The notes under the pieces are model-generated. The model was not told the DNA's origin. It ran no database searches and was given only the letters and a program-made list of their open reading frames with translations. From Bacteroidota bacterium (GTDB taxonomy: Bacteria > Bacteroidota > Bacteroidia > Bacteroidales > FEN-979): a stretch of DNA of 64,000 nt. A program made the position numbers and the translations under genes. The stretch lies in NCBI GenBank assembly GCA_026391805.1, contig JAPLDJ010000010.1, positions 235,628 through 299,627 on the forward strand, written 5' to 3'. The stretch's first letter is position 1, and every line of letters begins with the position of its first letter. Positions 27,394 through 36,546 of the stretch are shown piece after piece.

Positions 27394-27789
27394 TTATGTC
27401 TTATTATTTGATACAACTTCAAGTAACGGCTTCAAATATTCAGCATATTCTCTTGATATTTCAAGGAAAGTATCTTCAAGACTTATTTGATATAAATGAA
27501 GATTCATCATGACCATTGAAGCATTTGCTGAGATAGTATGATTAATAGGTTCCTTATATTGTCTTACAATTTCTTCAAGTTTATCACCTTTATCATATTC
27601 TCCTTTAACATAATAACTATGTTTAAATCTCTTTATAAGTAAGGAAAATGTATGTTCTGAGAAAGAATAAATTGCCTTTTCATCAAGATTATTTTCTCTA
27701 ATCAGTATTTTATCATTAGAAATTTTTAATTCTAATAACATCATTGTTTTATGGACATCTTCTGCTGTCCTTTCTTGTTCATGGTTCAT
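27394..27789 (-). CDS. Small soluble protein of unknown function
   Basis: The 131-residue protein is helical, acidic and without signal peptide or recognisable motif (MNHEQERTAEDVHKTMMLLELKISN ... SLLIKRFKHSYYVKGEYDKGDKLEEIVRQY). It is first in the three-gene unit between attC-like sites 3 and 4 and lies 10 bases upstream of the membrane-anchored gene. No promoter box was found in its leader. Codon use is AT-rich like the rest of this region and unlike the surrounding chromosome. Confidence 0.62.
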   Translation of the reverse strand: MNHEQERTAEDVHKTMMLLELKISNDKILIRENNLDEKAIYSFSEHTFSLLIKRFKHSYYVKGEYDKGDKLEEIVRQYKEPINHTISANASMVMMNLHLYQISLEDTFLEISREYAEYLKPLLEVVSNNKT

Positions 27790-27844
27790 TTTTATTGGAT
27801 GTGAGTTTTTTAAAAATTGAAATTCGTCTCTTTTTTCAGCATGC

Positions 27845-27941
27845 CCGCTAACGGTTGTGTAAATTAATTGGGGTTATTTTTAAACTTGTGCGTTCTAAAG
27901 TTGAAGTTACCGGATTAGTATAGATGTATAACCGGTAGCGG
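27845..27941 (-). repeat. attC-like palindrome 4
   Basis: A 97-bp element with 16-nt arms CCGCTACCGGTTATAC and ACACAACCGTTAGCGG that pair at 12 of 16 positions. It carries GTTAGC at the gene-proximal end like palindrome 3. It lies at the upstream edge of the AT-rich block, with 55 bases to the first cassette gene. Confidence 0.5.
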
Positions 27942-28053
27942 TTATCCATCTTCACCCAAAAATACTAAATAATCCGGCTATCCGGCTTGACGGCCGGCAT
28001 AAATTTCCCTTCTGACTTCTGTCTCTGACAGGAAGTGCCTGAAAAGTTATCCG

Positions 28054-28240
28054 GAAGGCAAAACATTTACCACAGAGGCCAAATCATTTGCATCAGAAGG
28101 CAAAACAATTACCACAGAGGCCAAATCATTTGCATCAGAAGGGGAAACAATTACCACAGAGGCTAAATCATTTGCATCTGAAGGCAAGACAATTACCACA
28201 GAGGCCAAATCATTTGCGACAGAAGGCAAATTTTTTTATC
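28054..28240. repeat. 42-bp tandem repeat, four copies plus remnant
   Basis: Copies start at 28054, 28096, 28138 and 28180, with a degenerate fifth at 28222. Each 42-bp unit is two related 21-bp halves (GAAGGCAAAACAATTACCAC and GAGGCCAAATCATTTGCATC). Read on the plus strand it would code EGKTITTEAKSFAS repeats, but that frame has no ATG. The 21-bp spacing of A-runs equals two helical turns, so the block may be curved. It lies in a 555-base region without a recognised gene. Confidence 0.85.
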
Positions 28241-28253
28241 CGGAAGGCTGAAA

Positions 28254-28312
28254 ACAATGAACAGTGAACAGTGAACAGTAAAAAGCGAACAGCATCCAGC
28301 ATCCAGCATCAA
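28254..28312. repeat. GAACAGT and CATCCAG heptad runs
   Basis: Three GAACAGT-type units are followed by three CATCCAG units, directly upstream of the nth promoter. The same two unit types occur at 15916-15975 and 20843-20862. Confidence 0.75.
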
Positions 28313-28321
28313 CCAATTCAC

Positions 28322-28329
28322 TACTTTTG
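28322..28329 (+). promoter_or_regulatory. Predicted -7 box of nth
   Basis: TACTTTTG matches TAnnTTTG. It overlaps an in-frame TTG at 28327, so that start is excluded and the ATG at 28345 is favoured. Confidence 0.55.
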
Positions 28330-28344
28330 CACAAACCTTATGCA

Positions 28345-28989
28345 ATGACGAAAAAGGAGCGCTACAAATTCCTGATCGACTATTTCCTGGAACACCGGCC
28401 AAAGGCGGAAACAGAGCTTGTTTACATGACACCTTATGAACTTGCTGTGGCAACTATCCTGTCGGCGCAGTGTACCGACAAAAGGGTCAACATGATCACG
28501 CCGGCATTCTTTAAGAAGTTCCCGGATGCCGGTTCCCTTGCAAAGGCAAAGCAGGAGAAGGTTTTTGAACTGATAAGAAGTTGTTCCTATCCAAACAACA
28601 AGGCAAAGAACCTGATCGGGATGGCAAACTCGCTGATGAAGGATTTCTCCGGTGTCCTCCCATCAGACATTGAACAGATGATGACCATTCCCGGTATCGG
28701 GAGAAAAACTGCAAATGTGCTGGCTGCGGTGATCTTTAACAAGCCGGCTATGGCGGTGGATACACATGTTTTCAGGGTGGCTGCGCGGATCGGGCTGGCT
28801 ACCAATTCAAAAACACCGTTTCAAACTGAAATGCAGCTGGTCAAAAACCTGCCGGAACATCTTATACCGCTGGCCCACCACTGGCTGATCCTGCACGGGC
28901 GGTACATCTGCATGGCGCGCAAACCGAAGTGTTCCGAATGCGGACTGACCATCGTTTGCAAATATTATTCACAGCTTTCCAGGACCTGA
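28345..28989 (+). CDS. nth: Endonuclease III (DNA glycosylase/AP lyase)
   Basis: Nth removes oxidised pyrimidines and cuts the abasic site in base excision repair. The protein of about 214 residues has the helix-hairpin-helix [17 protein letters not shown] with the catalytic Lys in GRKTA, and the catalytic Asp in AVDTHVFRV. The 4Fe-4S cluster cysteines are in CMARKPKCSECGLTIVC with the spacing C-x6-C-x2-C-x5-C. Length is normal. The ATG at 28345 lies about 9 bases after the predicted transcript start. Confidence 0.95.
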   Translation: MTKKERYKFLIDYFLEHRPKAETELVYMTPYELAVATILSAQCTDKRVNMITPAFFKKFPDAGSLAKAKQEKVFELIRSCSYPNNKAKNLIGMANSLMKDFSGVLPSDIEQMMTIPGIGRKTANVLAAVIFNKPAMAVDTHVFRVAARIGLATNSKTPFQTEMQLVKNLPEHLIPLAHHWLILHGRYICMARKPKCSECGLTIVCKYYSQLSRT

Positions 28990-29040
28990 ATTTGTTAATA
29001 ACTCATGCCCGTTAGTGCGGGTGCGACAGGGCATTTTTTT

Positions 29041-29048
29041 TACCTTTG
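29041..29048 (+). promoter_or_regulatory. Predicted -7 box of bcp
   Basis: TACCTTTG matches TAnnTTTG and would give a leader of about 77 bases containing a strong hairpin. Confidence 0.5.
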
Positions 29049-29077
29049 AAGCATTAACAAACACACCTGAATCTTCA

Positions 29078-29101
29078 CCCCTTCTCCTTCAGGAGAAGGG
29101 G
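29078..29101. repeat. Perfect hairpin in the bcp leader
   Basis: CCCCTTCTCC, a four-base loop TTCA, then GGAGAAGGGG: a 10-bp perfect stem. It lies 30 bases before the ATG and is not followed by a T-run, so it is not a normal terminator. It could be a dispersed palindromic repeat or an mRNA-stabilising or regulatory structure. Confidence 0.65.
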
Positions 29102-29131
29102 ACGGGGGTTGAGGTGCAAATTGAAAATTTT

Positions 29132-29590
29132 ATGGCAGCACTTAAAGTCGGAGACAGGGCCCCGGCCTTTGAATCGGTTGATCAGGATGGGCATCCTGTC
29201 GCACTGAAAGATTTTATGGGGAAAAAGCTGATCCTCTATTTCTACCCGAAAGATGATACGCCGGGATGCACGGCCGAGGCCTGCAACCTGCGCGACAACT
29301 ACGAACTTCTGCTAAAAAAAGGATATAAAATTTTGGGTGTAAGTGCCGACAGCGACATATCACACAAAAAATTTATTTCAAAATACGTATTACCTTTTCC
29401 ACTTATACCCGATAAAGCAAAAAATATCCTGAAAGCATACGGTGCCTGGGGGATGAAAAAGCTTTACGGAAAGGAGTATGAAGGGATCATCCGCACCACG
29501 TACGTGATATCTGAGAAAGGAATTATCGAGAAGGTGTTTACAAAGGTGGATACGAAGAACCACACGGAACAGATCCTGGCTGAAGACTGA
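29132..29590 (+). CDS. bcp: Thiol peroxidase of the BCP (AhpC/TSA) family
   Basis: The protein of about 152 residues reduces peroxides using thioredoxin. The peroxidatic Cys is in YFYPKDDTPGCTAEACNLRD (about residue 46), with a possible resolving Cys five residues later, typical of one group of BCPs. The ATG at 29132 (MAALKVGDRAP) is the family start; the upstream extension is derived from the leader hairpin. The end, LAED-stop, lies inside a GACTGAA heptad repeat, which probably supplied the stop codon. Confidence 0.93.
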   Translation: MAALKVGDRAPAFESVDQDGHPVALKDFMGKKLILYFYPKDDTPGCTAEACNLRDNYELLLKKGYKILGVSADSDISHKKFISKYVLPFPLIPDKAKNILKAYGAWGMKKLYGKEYEGIIRTTYVISEKGIIEKVFTKVDTKNHTEQILAED

Positions 29591-29850
29591 AGACTGCCGG
29601 CTGCCGACTGAGGACTGAGGACTGAGGTCGGAAGTCGGAAGATGGAGGATGGAGGATGGAGGATGGAGGATGGAGAATGGAATATTTCTGTGAAATCTGT
29701 GATAATTTATATAAGGTCAGAAAAGAATAATCTGTGAATAATCTGTGAAAATCCGTGTAAATCTGTGGTGAAGAAAAATGTTTCACGAAGATCCACGAAG
29801 CCTGCCTGCCGGCAGGCAGGAAGACACGAAGGTCACGAAGTAAATGATAA
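29580..29850. repeat. Composite repeat block between bcp and recA
   Basis: In order: GACTGAG/GTCGGAA/GATGGAG heptads (29580-29682), AATCTGTG-type repeats (29690-29770), then CACGAAG repeats (29780-29845). The 20-bp palindrome CCTGCCTGCCGGCAGGCAGG is inserted at 29801-29820. No gene is present in this 279-base spacer. Confidence 0.85.
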
Positions 29851-29869
29851 ATTGTAAATATCAATCAAC

Positions 29870-30883
29870 ATGGCAAAAGAAGAAGACAACAACAAGGAGA
29901 AAATGAAGGCGCTGCAGCTGACGCTGGATAAGCTTGAAAAGACCTATGGCAAAGGCACCGTCATGAAGCTGGGGGACAATCCGATCGAGCAGGTGGACGT
30001 TATCTCAACCGGTTCAATTGCGCTGAATGCTGCCCTCGGCATCGGGGGATTGCCCAAAGGAAGGGTGGTGGAAATTTACGGGCCGGAATCTTCTGGGAAG
30101 ACCACCCTCGCCATTCATGCCATTGCCGAAGCACAGAAAACAGGCGGGATTGCCGCATTCATCGATGCCGAACATGCGTTCGACCGTTTTTATGCCCAGA
30201 AGCTGGGCGTGGATGTGGAGAACCTGCTGGTGTCGCAGCCCGACAACGGGGAGCAGGCGCTCGAGATCGTCGAGAACCTCATCCGTTCGGGAGCTATCGA
30301 TATCATCGTGATCGACTCAGTTGCCGCACTCACACCCAAGAGCGAAATCGAAGGGGAGATGGGCGATTCAAAAATGGGTCTCCAGGCCCGGCTGATGTCG
30401 CAGGCGCTGCGGAAGCTGACCTCGACCATCTCAAAAACAGCTACTTGTTGCATCTTTATTAACCAGTTGCGTGAAAAGATCGGGATCATGTTCGGGAACC
30501 CGGAAACGACCACAGGCGGGAATGCACTTAAATTCTACTCTTCCATCCGGCTGGATATCCGTAAGGTGAATCAGCTGAAAGAGGCCGAAGAGATCATCGG
30601 CAACAGGGTGAAGGTGAAGGTGGTCAAGAACAAACTTGCGCCGCCGTTCCGGAAAGCCGAATTCGATATCATCTATGGCGAGGGAATCTCAAGGATCCTT
30701 GAGATCATCGACCTTGCCGTTGAACATAACATCATCAAAAAGAGCGGTTCCTGGTTTTCCTATGGTGAAACCAAACTCGGACAGGGCAGGGATGCCGTTA
30801 AAAAGCTGTTGCAGGACAACCCCGAACTGGCTGATGAGCTTGAAGTAAAGATCATGGAGGTATTAAAGAATGCCAGGAATTAG
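29870..30883 (+). CDS. recA: Recombinase RecA
   Basis: RecA forms filaments on single-stranded DNA for strand exchange and SOS activation. The 337-residue protein has the Walker [10 protein letters not shown], the catalytic Glu region FIDAEHAFD, Walker [14 protein letters not shown], loop L1 [16 protein letters not shown] and loop L2 region [22 protein letters not shown]. The C-terminal domain is complete but has a short tail without the usual long acidic stretch. The last 14 bases overlap the start of the TPR lipoprotein gene. Confidence 0.98.
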   Translation: MAKEEDNNKEKMKALQLTLDKLEKTYGKGTVMKLGDNPIEQVDVISTGSIALNAALGIGGLPKGRVVEIYGPESSGKTTLAIHAIAEAQKTGGIAAFIDAEHAFDRFYAQKLGVDVENLLVSQPDNGEQALEIVENLIRSGAIDIIVIDSVAALTPKSEIEGEMGDSKMGLQARLMSQALRKLTSTISKTATCCIFINQLREKIGIMFGNPETTTGGNALKFYSSIRLDIRKVNQLKEAEEIIGNRVKVKVVKNKLAPPFRKAEFDIIYGEGISRILEIIDLAVEHNIIKKSGSWFSYGETKLGQGRDAVKKLLQDNPELADELEVKIMEVLKNARN

Positions 30884-31907
30884 GATTTATTTATTCATCC
30901 TTTCCCTGTTTGCTTCGGCTGTTTTTTTCTCCTCCTGCGGGGGTGAAAAGAAAGCGGAAGAAAAGACAAAAACCGGGCAGGACACACTGACGCTGCTGAT
31001 CAGGGAACTGGATCAGAAGATCGCCGATCATCCTTCTGATCCCGACCTTTATCAGCAGCGTTCAAAATATCTGCTGATCGATCACCAGGAACAGAAAGCT
31101 TTCAACGATATCACCAAGGCTATTTCACTGGCGCCCAACAAGCCTGCCCTTTACATTGTCCTCTCGGATGTTTACCTGGGCATGGGCAAGCCTGATAACT
31201 GCAACGAGGCCTTGCTGAAAGCCATCTCGTTTGATCCGAAAAACATGGCGGCGCTTGTCCGTCTCGCAAAGCTCAGCCTGATCATCAAGGATTATAAATC
31301 GACCTTTGAATACATAAAAAAGGCGCTCGAAATCGAACCGGATAATCCCCAGGTTTACTTTACCAGGGCGCTCGCATTGCTTGAAAAAGGCGATACCGTT
31401 AAGGCGGTGGAAGACCTGAAAAGAACCGTCGACGCGGCTCCTGAATTTTATGACGCCTACATCGAACTGGGAGAACTCTATTCGATGCGGAAAGACCCGA
31501 TCGGCGCAGATTACCTGAGAAGTGCCCTCCGGTTGCGCCCGGACAGCAAGGAAGCGCTTTACATGCTGGGTATGTTTTACCAGGAGACAGGCGTTTATGA
31601 AAAAGCCATTGCCACTTATGAAGCCCTTGCAAAGATTGATACGACCTTCAGGGATGCTCCTTACAATGTTGGATACATTTACCTTGTCTACCTTGGCGAT
31701 TATAAAAAGGCAGCAGATTTCTTTACCGAATCGCTGAAAAGGGATCCGGGTTATGTGGAAGCCCTGTATAACCGGGGATATGCGTATGAGCTGTCAGGCG
31801 ATTTTGATAAAGCCTATACGGATTACAAGCATGTTCTTACCCTGAAAACCAACTACGAGAAAGCCATCACCGGGCTGAACCGGATTGACAAGGCCAGGAA
31901 AAAATGA
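30870..31907 (+). CDS. TPR-repeat lipoprotein
   Basis: The 345-residue protein starts with a lipoprotein signal ([21 protein letters not shown], lipidated C23). About seven TPR repeats follow ([55 protein letters not shown]). It should sit on a membrane facing the periplasm and bind partner proteins. The start overlaps recA by 14 bases, so it is translated from the recA transcript, although no functional link is evident. Repeats follow the stop. Confidence 0.85.
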   Translation: MPGIRIYLFILSLFASAVFFSSCGGEKKAEEKTKTGQDTLTLLIRELDQKIADHPSDPDLYQQRSKYLLIDHQEQKAFNDITKAISLAPNKPALYIVLSDVYLGMGKPDNCNEALLKAISFDPKNMAALVRLAKLSLIIKDYKSTFEYIKKALEIEPDNPQVYFTRALALLEKGDTVKAVEDLKRTVDAAPEFYDAYIELGELYSMRKDPIGADYLRSALRLRPDSKEALYMLGMFYQETGVYEKAIATYEALAKIDTTFRDAPYNVGYIYLVYLGDYKKAADFFTESLKRDPGYVEALYNRGYAYELSGDFDKAYTDYKHVLTLKTNYEKAITGLNRIDKARKK

Positions 31908-31949
31908 CATGTTTCCCTTATCCTCTCCGGTGGCTGTTTCTGAAAATAA

Positions 31950-32058
31950 TTTCACGCAAAGGCCGCAAAGAAATATCGCAGAGATCGCAAAGGCTGTGTG
32001 AATATGAAATTACACTCTGCGCCCTTTGCGTTTTCCTTTGCGTTCTTTGCGAGAAACA
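31950..32058. repeat. CGCAAAG-type intergenic hairpin
   Basis: CGCAAAG units (left) face CTTTGCG units (right). It fills the gap between the convergent TPR lipoprotein and DUF5063 genes and ends directly at the latter's stop codon. A role in two-way termination is possible. Confidence 0.7.
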
Positions 32059-32059
32059 T

Positions 32060-32626
32060 TTAAAGCATCTCAAGTAAATCCTGTAATTCGCCTTTTTCCC
32101 CTTCTTTGAACAGGATGTAATGCAATGCGGCATGTGCATTCACCAGGCGGTAGCCAAACCGGGTCTCAAACAACCGTTTGCATTCATAAACGGCAAATTC
32201 CATCGATGCTTTCCGGGGTTTCTGGTACAGCAGCACAAAGTCTTTCAGGTCCTGGTAAAGATCGGTGAAATTCTCCGCCAGGCTGGCTTTTACAGGATCC
32301 GTATGTGATTTTTCGTGATGATCGATGAAATAATAAACATCGTCATCACCCAATTTCAGATGCAGCATATTGAACACCGATTCCCACTCTTCTTCCGTTA
32401 CGAAATGTTCCGCAGCTTCCTCGTCGTTCACAGGGATGTCGGGAAGGAGCGAAGCTTTGATGTAGATCAGCGGGCAGATTTTCTGCAGGAATAAAAGGAT
32501 GTTCAGCCGGTCGTACCCTTCCGCCTTTTCCAGGAACAGACAGTATTCATTCGCAACCGTCAGGAGTTCAAGAACAGTTTTTGAATATACCGGGTCTTTC
32601 GTGATCGCATTCTCATTCTTTTCCAT
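32060..32626 (-). CDS. DUF5063-type protein
   Basis: The 188-residue soluble protein is helical and acidic (VLELLTVANEYCLFLEKAEGYDRLNILLFLQKICPLIYIKASLLPD). A conserved-looking segment follows (TDLYQDLKDFVLLYQKPRKASMEFAVYECKRLFETRFGYRLVNAHAALHYIL). It resembles DUF5063, common in Bacteroidota and without known function. It follows the outer-membrane barrel gene after 11 bases, so it may be part of the same operon. No catalytic motif was noticed. Confidence 0.65.
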   Translation of the reverse strand: MEKNENAITKDPVYSKTVLELLTVANEYCLFLEKAEGYDRLNILLFLQKICPLIYIKASLLPDIPVNDEEAAEHFVTEEEWESVFNMLHLKLGDDDVYYFIDHHEKSHTDPVKASLAENFTDLYQDLKDFVLLYQKPRKASMEFAVYECKRLFETRFGYRLVNAHAALHYILFKEGEKGELQDLLEML

Positions 32627-32637
32627 GGGTTCGGAGT

Positions 32638-34674
32638 TTAATTCTGAAGCGTTTCAGCCTGCGGTGAAGTTACGGTAAAATCCGGAAGTGTTAATCTGGC
32701 ATCCTGCTGAAACCGGAATTGAATCCAGTCTACACCACCCGGGACCGTGGGATAATAATAACAGGAGACCTGCAGCAGCGGGAAGATAAGGTTGTCGTTC
32801 CGGATCACGACCCCGAGGCCAAATCCGGTATAAAAGGCCCGGTGGTACAGGATCTCCCTGTCGGGCGCTATGAATCCACCCTTGGCCAGCAGCGAAAAAG
32901 CAAACTTAAATCCGTAGAAATACATGGGAGGATTCATGACGAGTGACATTGTGACGGCCAGCGATTTTTTTCCGTAAAAGACCGAATCGTATTTTACCTG
33001 GTTGATGTTCAGATCCTGGTTGAGGTTCGTATAATCTCCATTATTGCTCCGGGAATTAAAACCATAACGGTAATCGGCAAAAAGATATCCCCTGAATTTG
33101 AATTTCTGATTGGGGGTCATGAGCAAAGGGGTGATATAATTCGCGCTGATCTTAAGAACCCCGTCTTCAAAAGAGTTCTTGTTAAGGTATCCGCCCGTTA
33201 CGATCCTTCCCGACAGGTATCCGAGTCCGTTTATAAAATCACCGGTCGAAAGATCAATGCTGCCGTATAACCGGTCATAGAAGTCACTTAATTCCGGCCC
33301 TGCGGTCAGCTTGATGAGGTAGCCGTAAGGGATGTTTTCTGTCCGGCCCAGTTGCAATACGTAATCACTGAGGTAGGTCGCGTTCACTGACCAGGCAAGG
33401 CCTGTAAACAGCCGTGTGACATTGTAGTAGTACCTGTTGGTGTCGATGGTGACAGGCGGGCGTGCAGTAAATGTTCTCTTGAAAAAGGATTCAAGGATCA
33501 CAAACCGCGTCGGGATATGTGCATTTTTTATGTTGATCGCATGACCGCCCCACAGGCCGATATCATGCGCATAACTTTCCTTTGCCATGTTCAGAATCTC
33601 CTGGTTGCCGGAAGATCCGGAACTGACCAGTTTGGAGTAGACGAAACCGGCCCCGCCTGCCCACCGGGTTTTAATGGAATAGAACTCCCGGTTGCAACTT
33701 ATCCCTACCGATTCGTTGCCGGTATTGTCCGTCAGGTAATTTACACTTGTATTGATAAAGGTTCCGGCAATGTTGTTGTATGTGTAGGATATCCCGTCGA
33801 ACCGGAAGAAAGGAGCCCGGTTCACTTCAAATGAGGCATTGGTCGATATCCGGTCGCCAAGGCCGAGGAAATTTCCGTCATAAACCCGGATGCTGGCCTT
33901 CCTGGTGCTGGCAGAAATAAGATCGAACCCGATCGACCATACATCTTTGGTGACAACCGTGATATCAACGGAATCACTGCCCGGCGAAGTCAGCGTAACA
34001 TAGGTGCGCACTTTGTCGATAAATGGCATTTCACGCAGGTTCCGCTCATTGTCTGCCAGCAGGAACGGGTCCACCTGCTGCCCTTCCTTGAAAAAAAGAG
34101 TGTTCCGGATCACAAAACTGCTGGTCTTTATATGCGCGGCATTCAATGCACTCCCGATCCCGGTCTTTGCGTCCTGTAGAGTATCCAGCGTGCTGGTTCC
34201 GAAGGGATCCAGGGTGACGACCCGGATGCTCCTGATCACCATACCCCTGTATGCTTCAAAGGGAGATTCACTCTTTATCCGGGCGGCTGGTTCTGGCAGG
34301 GGTTGCTCTTCCGGTGGCCTGAAGGCGAGCCCGTAAAGAAGCTGACCAAACCTTTTTCGCGAGAATTTATGATAGATCGAATCGTAGAAGGCCCGGCATT
34401 GCTGCTCGCGGATCACATCCGCTTCCCCGAATTGAACAGGATGGATGACAAAGAACGTATCTTTTTTAATCTTGTGTGTTTTCCCTTCATAAAGGAACCT
34501 GCTTCCTTTTTTTACAAAGATGGTATCTCCGCACGATGAACCCGGCGGGCTGCTGCTGTTTATCTGACCGGCGCAAGGGGTAATGACGATCGTCAGGATA
34601 TAGAGTAAGATTATAATCCTAGCATTGCTGCATTCAGGCAGTTCTGAGATCCGGATCTGCTCAGCGTGCTTCAT
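32638..34674 (-). CDS. BamA/TamA-like outer-membrane protein
   Basis: The 678-residue protein has a hydrophobic N-terminus (ILLYILTIVITPCAGQ). A region with POTRA-like pattern follows (IRSIRVVTLDPFGTS ... FFKEGQQVDPFLLADNERNLREMPFIDKVRTYV ... VDITVVTKDVWSIGFDL, about 145-265). The long C-terminal barrel is rich in Tyr/Phe alternation. It resembles the Omp85 superfamily in layout, a membrane insertion or export pore. The start could be slightly downstream of MKHAEQIR. The ATG directly follows the phosphomutase stop, so the two are co-transcribed. Confidence 0.75.
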   Translation of the reverse strand: MKHAEQIRISELPECSNARIIILLYILTIVITPCAGQINSSSPPGSSCGDTIFVKKGSRFLYEGKTHKIKKDTFFVIHPVQFGEADVIREQQCRAFYDSIYHKFSRKRFGQLLYGLAFRPPEEQPLPEPAARIKSESPFEAYRGMVIRSIRVVTLDPFGTSTLDTLQDAKTGIGSALNAAHIKTSSFVIRNTLFFKEGQQVDPFLLADNERNLREMPFIDKVRTYVTLTSPGSDSVDITVVTKDVWSIGFDLISASTRKASIRVYDGNFLGLGDRISTNASFEVNRAPFFRFDGISYTYNNIAGTFINTSVNYLTDNTGNESVGISCNREFYSIKTRWAGGAGFVYSKLVSSGSSGNQEILNMAKESYAHDIGLWGGHAINIKNAHIPTRFVILESFFKRTFTARPPVTIDTNRYYYNVTRLFTGLAWSVNATYLSDYVLQLGRTENIPYGYLIKLTAGPELSDFYDRLYGSIDLSTGDFINGLGYLSGRIVTGGYLNKNSFEDGVLKISANYITPLLMTPNQKFKFRGYLFADYRYGFNSRSNNGDYTNLNQDLNINQVKYDSVFYGKKSLAVTMSLVMNPPMYFYGFKFAFSLLAKGGFIAPDREILYHRAFYTGFGLGVVIRNDNLIFPLLQVSCYYYPTVPGGVDWIQFRFQQDARLTLPDFTVTSPQAETLQN

Positions 34675-36408
34675 CTACTGCAGTTTCATCGAGGCAATGA
34701 TGTTGGTGATTTTTTCTGACAGGATCGCCTCGGTTGTTTCGTAATTCTCTTTAGCCGGAAGAAGTTCCTTCACGCTGAAATAGAACTTAATCTTCGGTTC
34801 GGTACCCGAAGGCCGGACGCTGATCCTTGAACCGTCTTCAAGAAGGAACTGCAGTACGTTTGATTTCGGGAGTCTGATCGGCGTTTCAGTACAGGAATTC
34901 AGCTCTTTTTCAATGAGGGTGAGATAATCCCGGATCAGAACAACCCTTGAGTCATTGATCGTAACCGGTGGGGACTGGCGGTAGTCCACCATCATTTTTT
35001 GGATCTCTTCCGCGCCTGATTTGCCTTTTTTCGTGACGGAGATCAGCTGTTCCTTGTAAAATGCGAACTCCTGGTAAATGCGGATCAGCAGGTCGAACAG
35101 CGATTTTCCCTGGTCAGCCATCCAGGCCGACGCTTCAGCCAGCAGGGCACAGGCACTGACGGCATCCTTATCCCTGACAAAATCCCCGATCAGGTATCCG
35201 AAGCTTTCCTCACCTCCAAGGATGTAGGTTAGTTTTCCCTCATTTTTCCGGATGACATCGGCAATGAATTTAAAACCGGTCAGGCATTCGAAATAACCGA
35301 CGTTGAATTTTCCGGCAATGTCTTTCAGGAGTTCGGTGGTAACGATGGTTGAAACGATGTACTCATTTCCTGTCAGCATGTTTTTTTCTTTCCATCGGTT
35401 CAGGATATAATAGAAAAGAATGGAGGCCGTCTGGTTGCCATTCAGGAGAATGAATTCGTTTTTGTGGTTTTTTACGGCGATACCGACGCGATCGGCATCA
35501 GGATCGGTGGCCATCACGAGGTCGGCATCGATCTCGCGGGCTTTTGCGATGGCAAGGTTCAGCGCATCCTGCTCTTCGGGGTTGGGAGACCGTACGGTCG
35601 GGAAATTCCCGTCGGCGATCATCTGTTCATCAATGGTAGTGATATTCGTGAATCCATACCTGCGAAGGATCTCCGGAACCAGGGTCCGGCCGCAACCATG
35701 CAATGGCGTATAAACAATCTTCAGCAGGTTTTGCCGTGCAATGGCTTCAGGCGATAAGGAGAGTTTCAGGACTTGGTCAAGGTAAGCCGAATCGATCTCC
35801 TTCCCGATGCTGATGATGTTGTCCTGATTCCCGTTCCATTTAACGTCTCCGATACTGGTGATCTTCTGAACTTCAGCGATCACATTTACATCATGCGGGG
35901 CGATCATCTGGGCGCCATCGTCCCAGTATGCCTTGTAACCGTTATATTCTTTGGGATTGTGCGAAGCCGTTAACATGACGCCGGTCTGGCAATGCAGTTG
36001 GCGGATGGCAAAAGAGAGCTCCGGTGTCGGACGAAGTTCATCAAAGAGATAAACCTTGAACCCGTTTGCCGAAAGTACCTCTGCAACGATCCGGGCGAAC
36101 TCCCGGCTGTTGTTCCTGCTGTCGAACGATACGGCTGCTTTAACATCGGGAAGACCCGAAAACATTTTCAATACATAGTTGGCAAGGCCCTGGGTTGCCA
36201 TTCCAACGGTATACTTGTTCATCCTGTTGGTTCCGGCCCCCATGATGCCCCTCAGTCCCCCGGTGCCGAATTCCAGGTCACGGTAAAATGAATCGGTCAG
36301 TTCAACCGGGTTGTTATTCATCATCTCCCGCACCTGGGATTTGGTCGCCTCATCAAAATTCCCATCCAGCCAGGACTGTGCATGTTTCTGTACAATAGGA
36401 TCTATCAT
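34675..36408 (-). CDS. Phosphoglucomutase/phosphomannomutase, long form
   Basis: The 577-residue protein belongs to the alpha-D-phosphohexomutases. Motifs: GTGGLRGIMGAGTNRMN near the start, active serine in MLTASHNPKEYNGYKAYWDDG, metal loop MATDPDADRVGIAV, sugar loop GGEESFGYLIGDFVRDKDAV, and phosphate-binding RPSGTEPKIKFYF near the end. This is the long Bacteroidota/Firmicutes type that interconverts glucose 1- and 6-phosphate or the mannose equivalents. It abuts the outer-membrane barrel gene. Upstream is a repeat-filled spacer. Confidence 0.93.
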   Translation of the reverse strand: MIDPIVQKHAQSWLDGNFDEATKSQVREMMNNNPVELTDSFYRDLEFGTGGLRGIMGAGTNRMNKYTVGMATQGLANYVLKMFSGLPDVKAAVSFDSRNNSREFARIVAEVLSANGFKVYLFDELRPTPELSFAIRQLHCQTGVMLTASHNPKEYNGYKAYWDDGAQMIAPHDVNVIAEVQKITSIGDVKWNGNQDNIISIGKEIDSAYLDQVLKLSLSPEAIARQNLLKIVYTPLHGCGRTLVPEILRRYGFTNITTIDEQMIADGNFPTVRSPNPEEQDALNLAIAKAREIDADLVMATDPDADRVGIAVKNHKNEFILLNGNQTASILFYYILNRWKEKNMLTGNEYIVSTIVTTELLKDIAGKFNVGYFECLTGFKFIADVIRKNEGKLTYILGGEESFGYLIGDFVRDKDAVSACALLAEASAWMADQGKSLFDLLIRIYQEFAFYKEQLISVTKKGKSGAEEIQKMMVDYRQSPPVTINDSRVVLIRDYLTLIEKELNSCTETPIRLPKSNVLQFLLEDGSRISVRPSGTEPKIKFYFSVKELLPAKENYETTEAILSEKITNIIASMKLQ

Positions 36409-36411
36409 TAA

Positions 36412-36500
36412 TTATAAATTATGAGTTATGAATTATGAGTTTAATGATTGGTGACATATAAGGAATGACGCATGACGTATGACTTATGACGTATGCCCCA
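36412..36500. repeat. Heptad repeats between rfbD and the phosphomutase
   Basis: ATAAATT/ATGAGTT/ATGAATT units (36412-36440), then GCATGAC/GTATGAC units (36463-36495). AT-rich ACTTTA runs follow up to the rfbD stop. Confidence 0.7.
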
Positions 36501-36546
36501 TACCCCTTATCATATTACTTTATAAACTTTATGAACTTTAAAAACT

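Noticed and set aside
28047..28229. Small minus-strand frame with repeated NDLASVVIV
   Set aside because: It is only the antisense reading of the 42-bp tandem repeat and has no start context or homologue that I know.
28054..28240. CRISPR array
   Set aside because: The copies are directly joined without spacers of variable sequence, and no cas gene is in the window. The heptad runs are also far too short in period.
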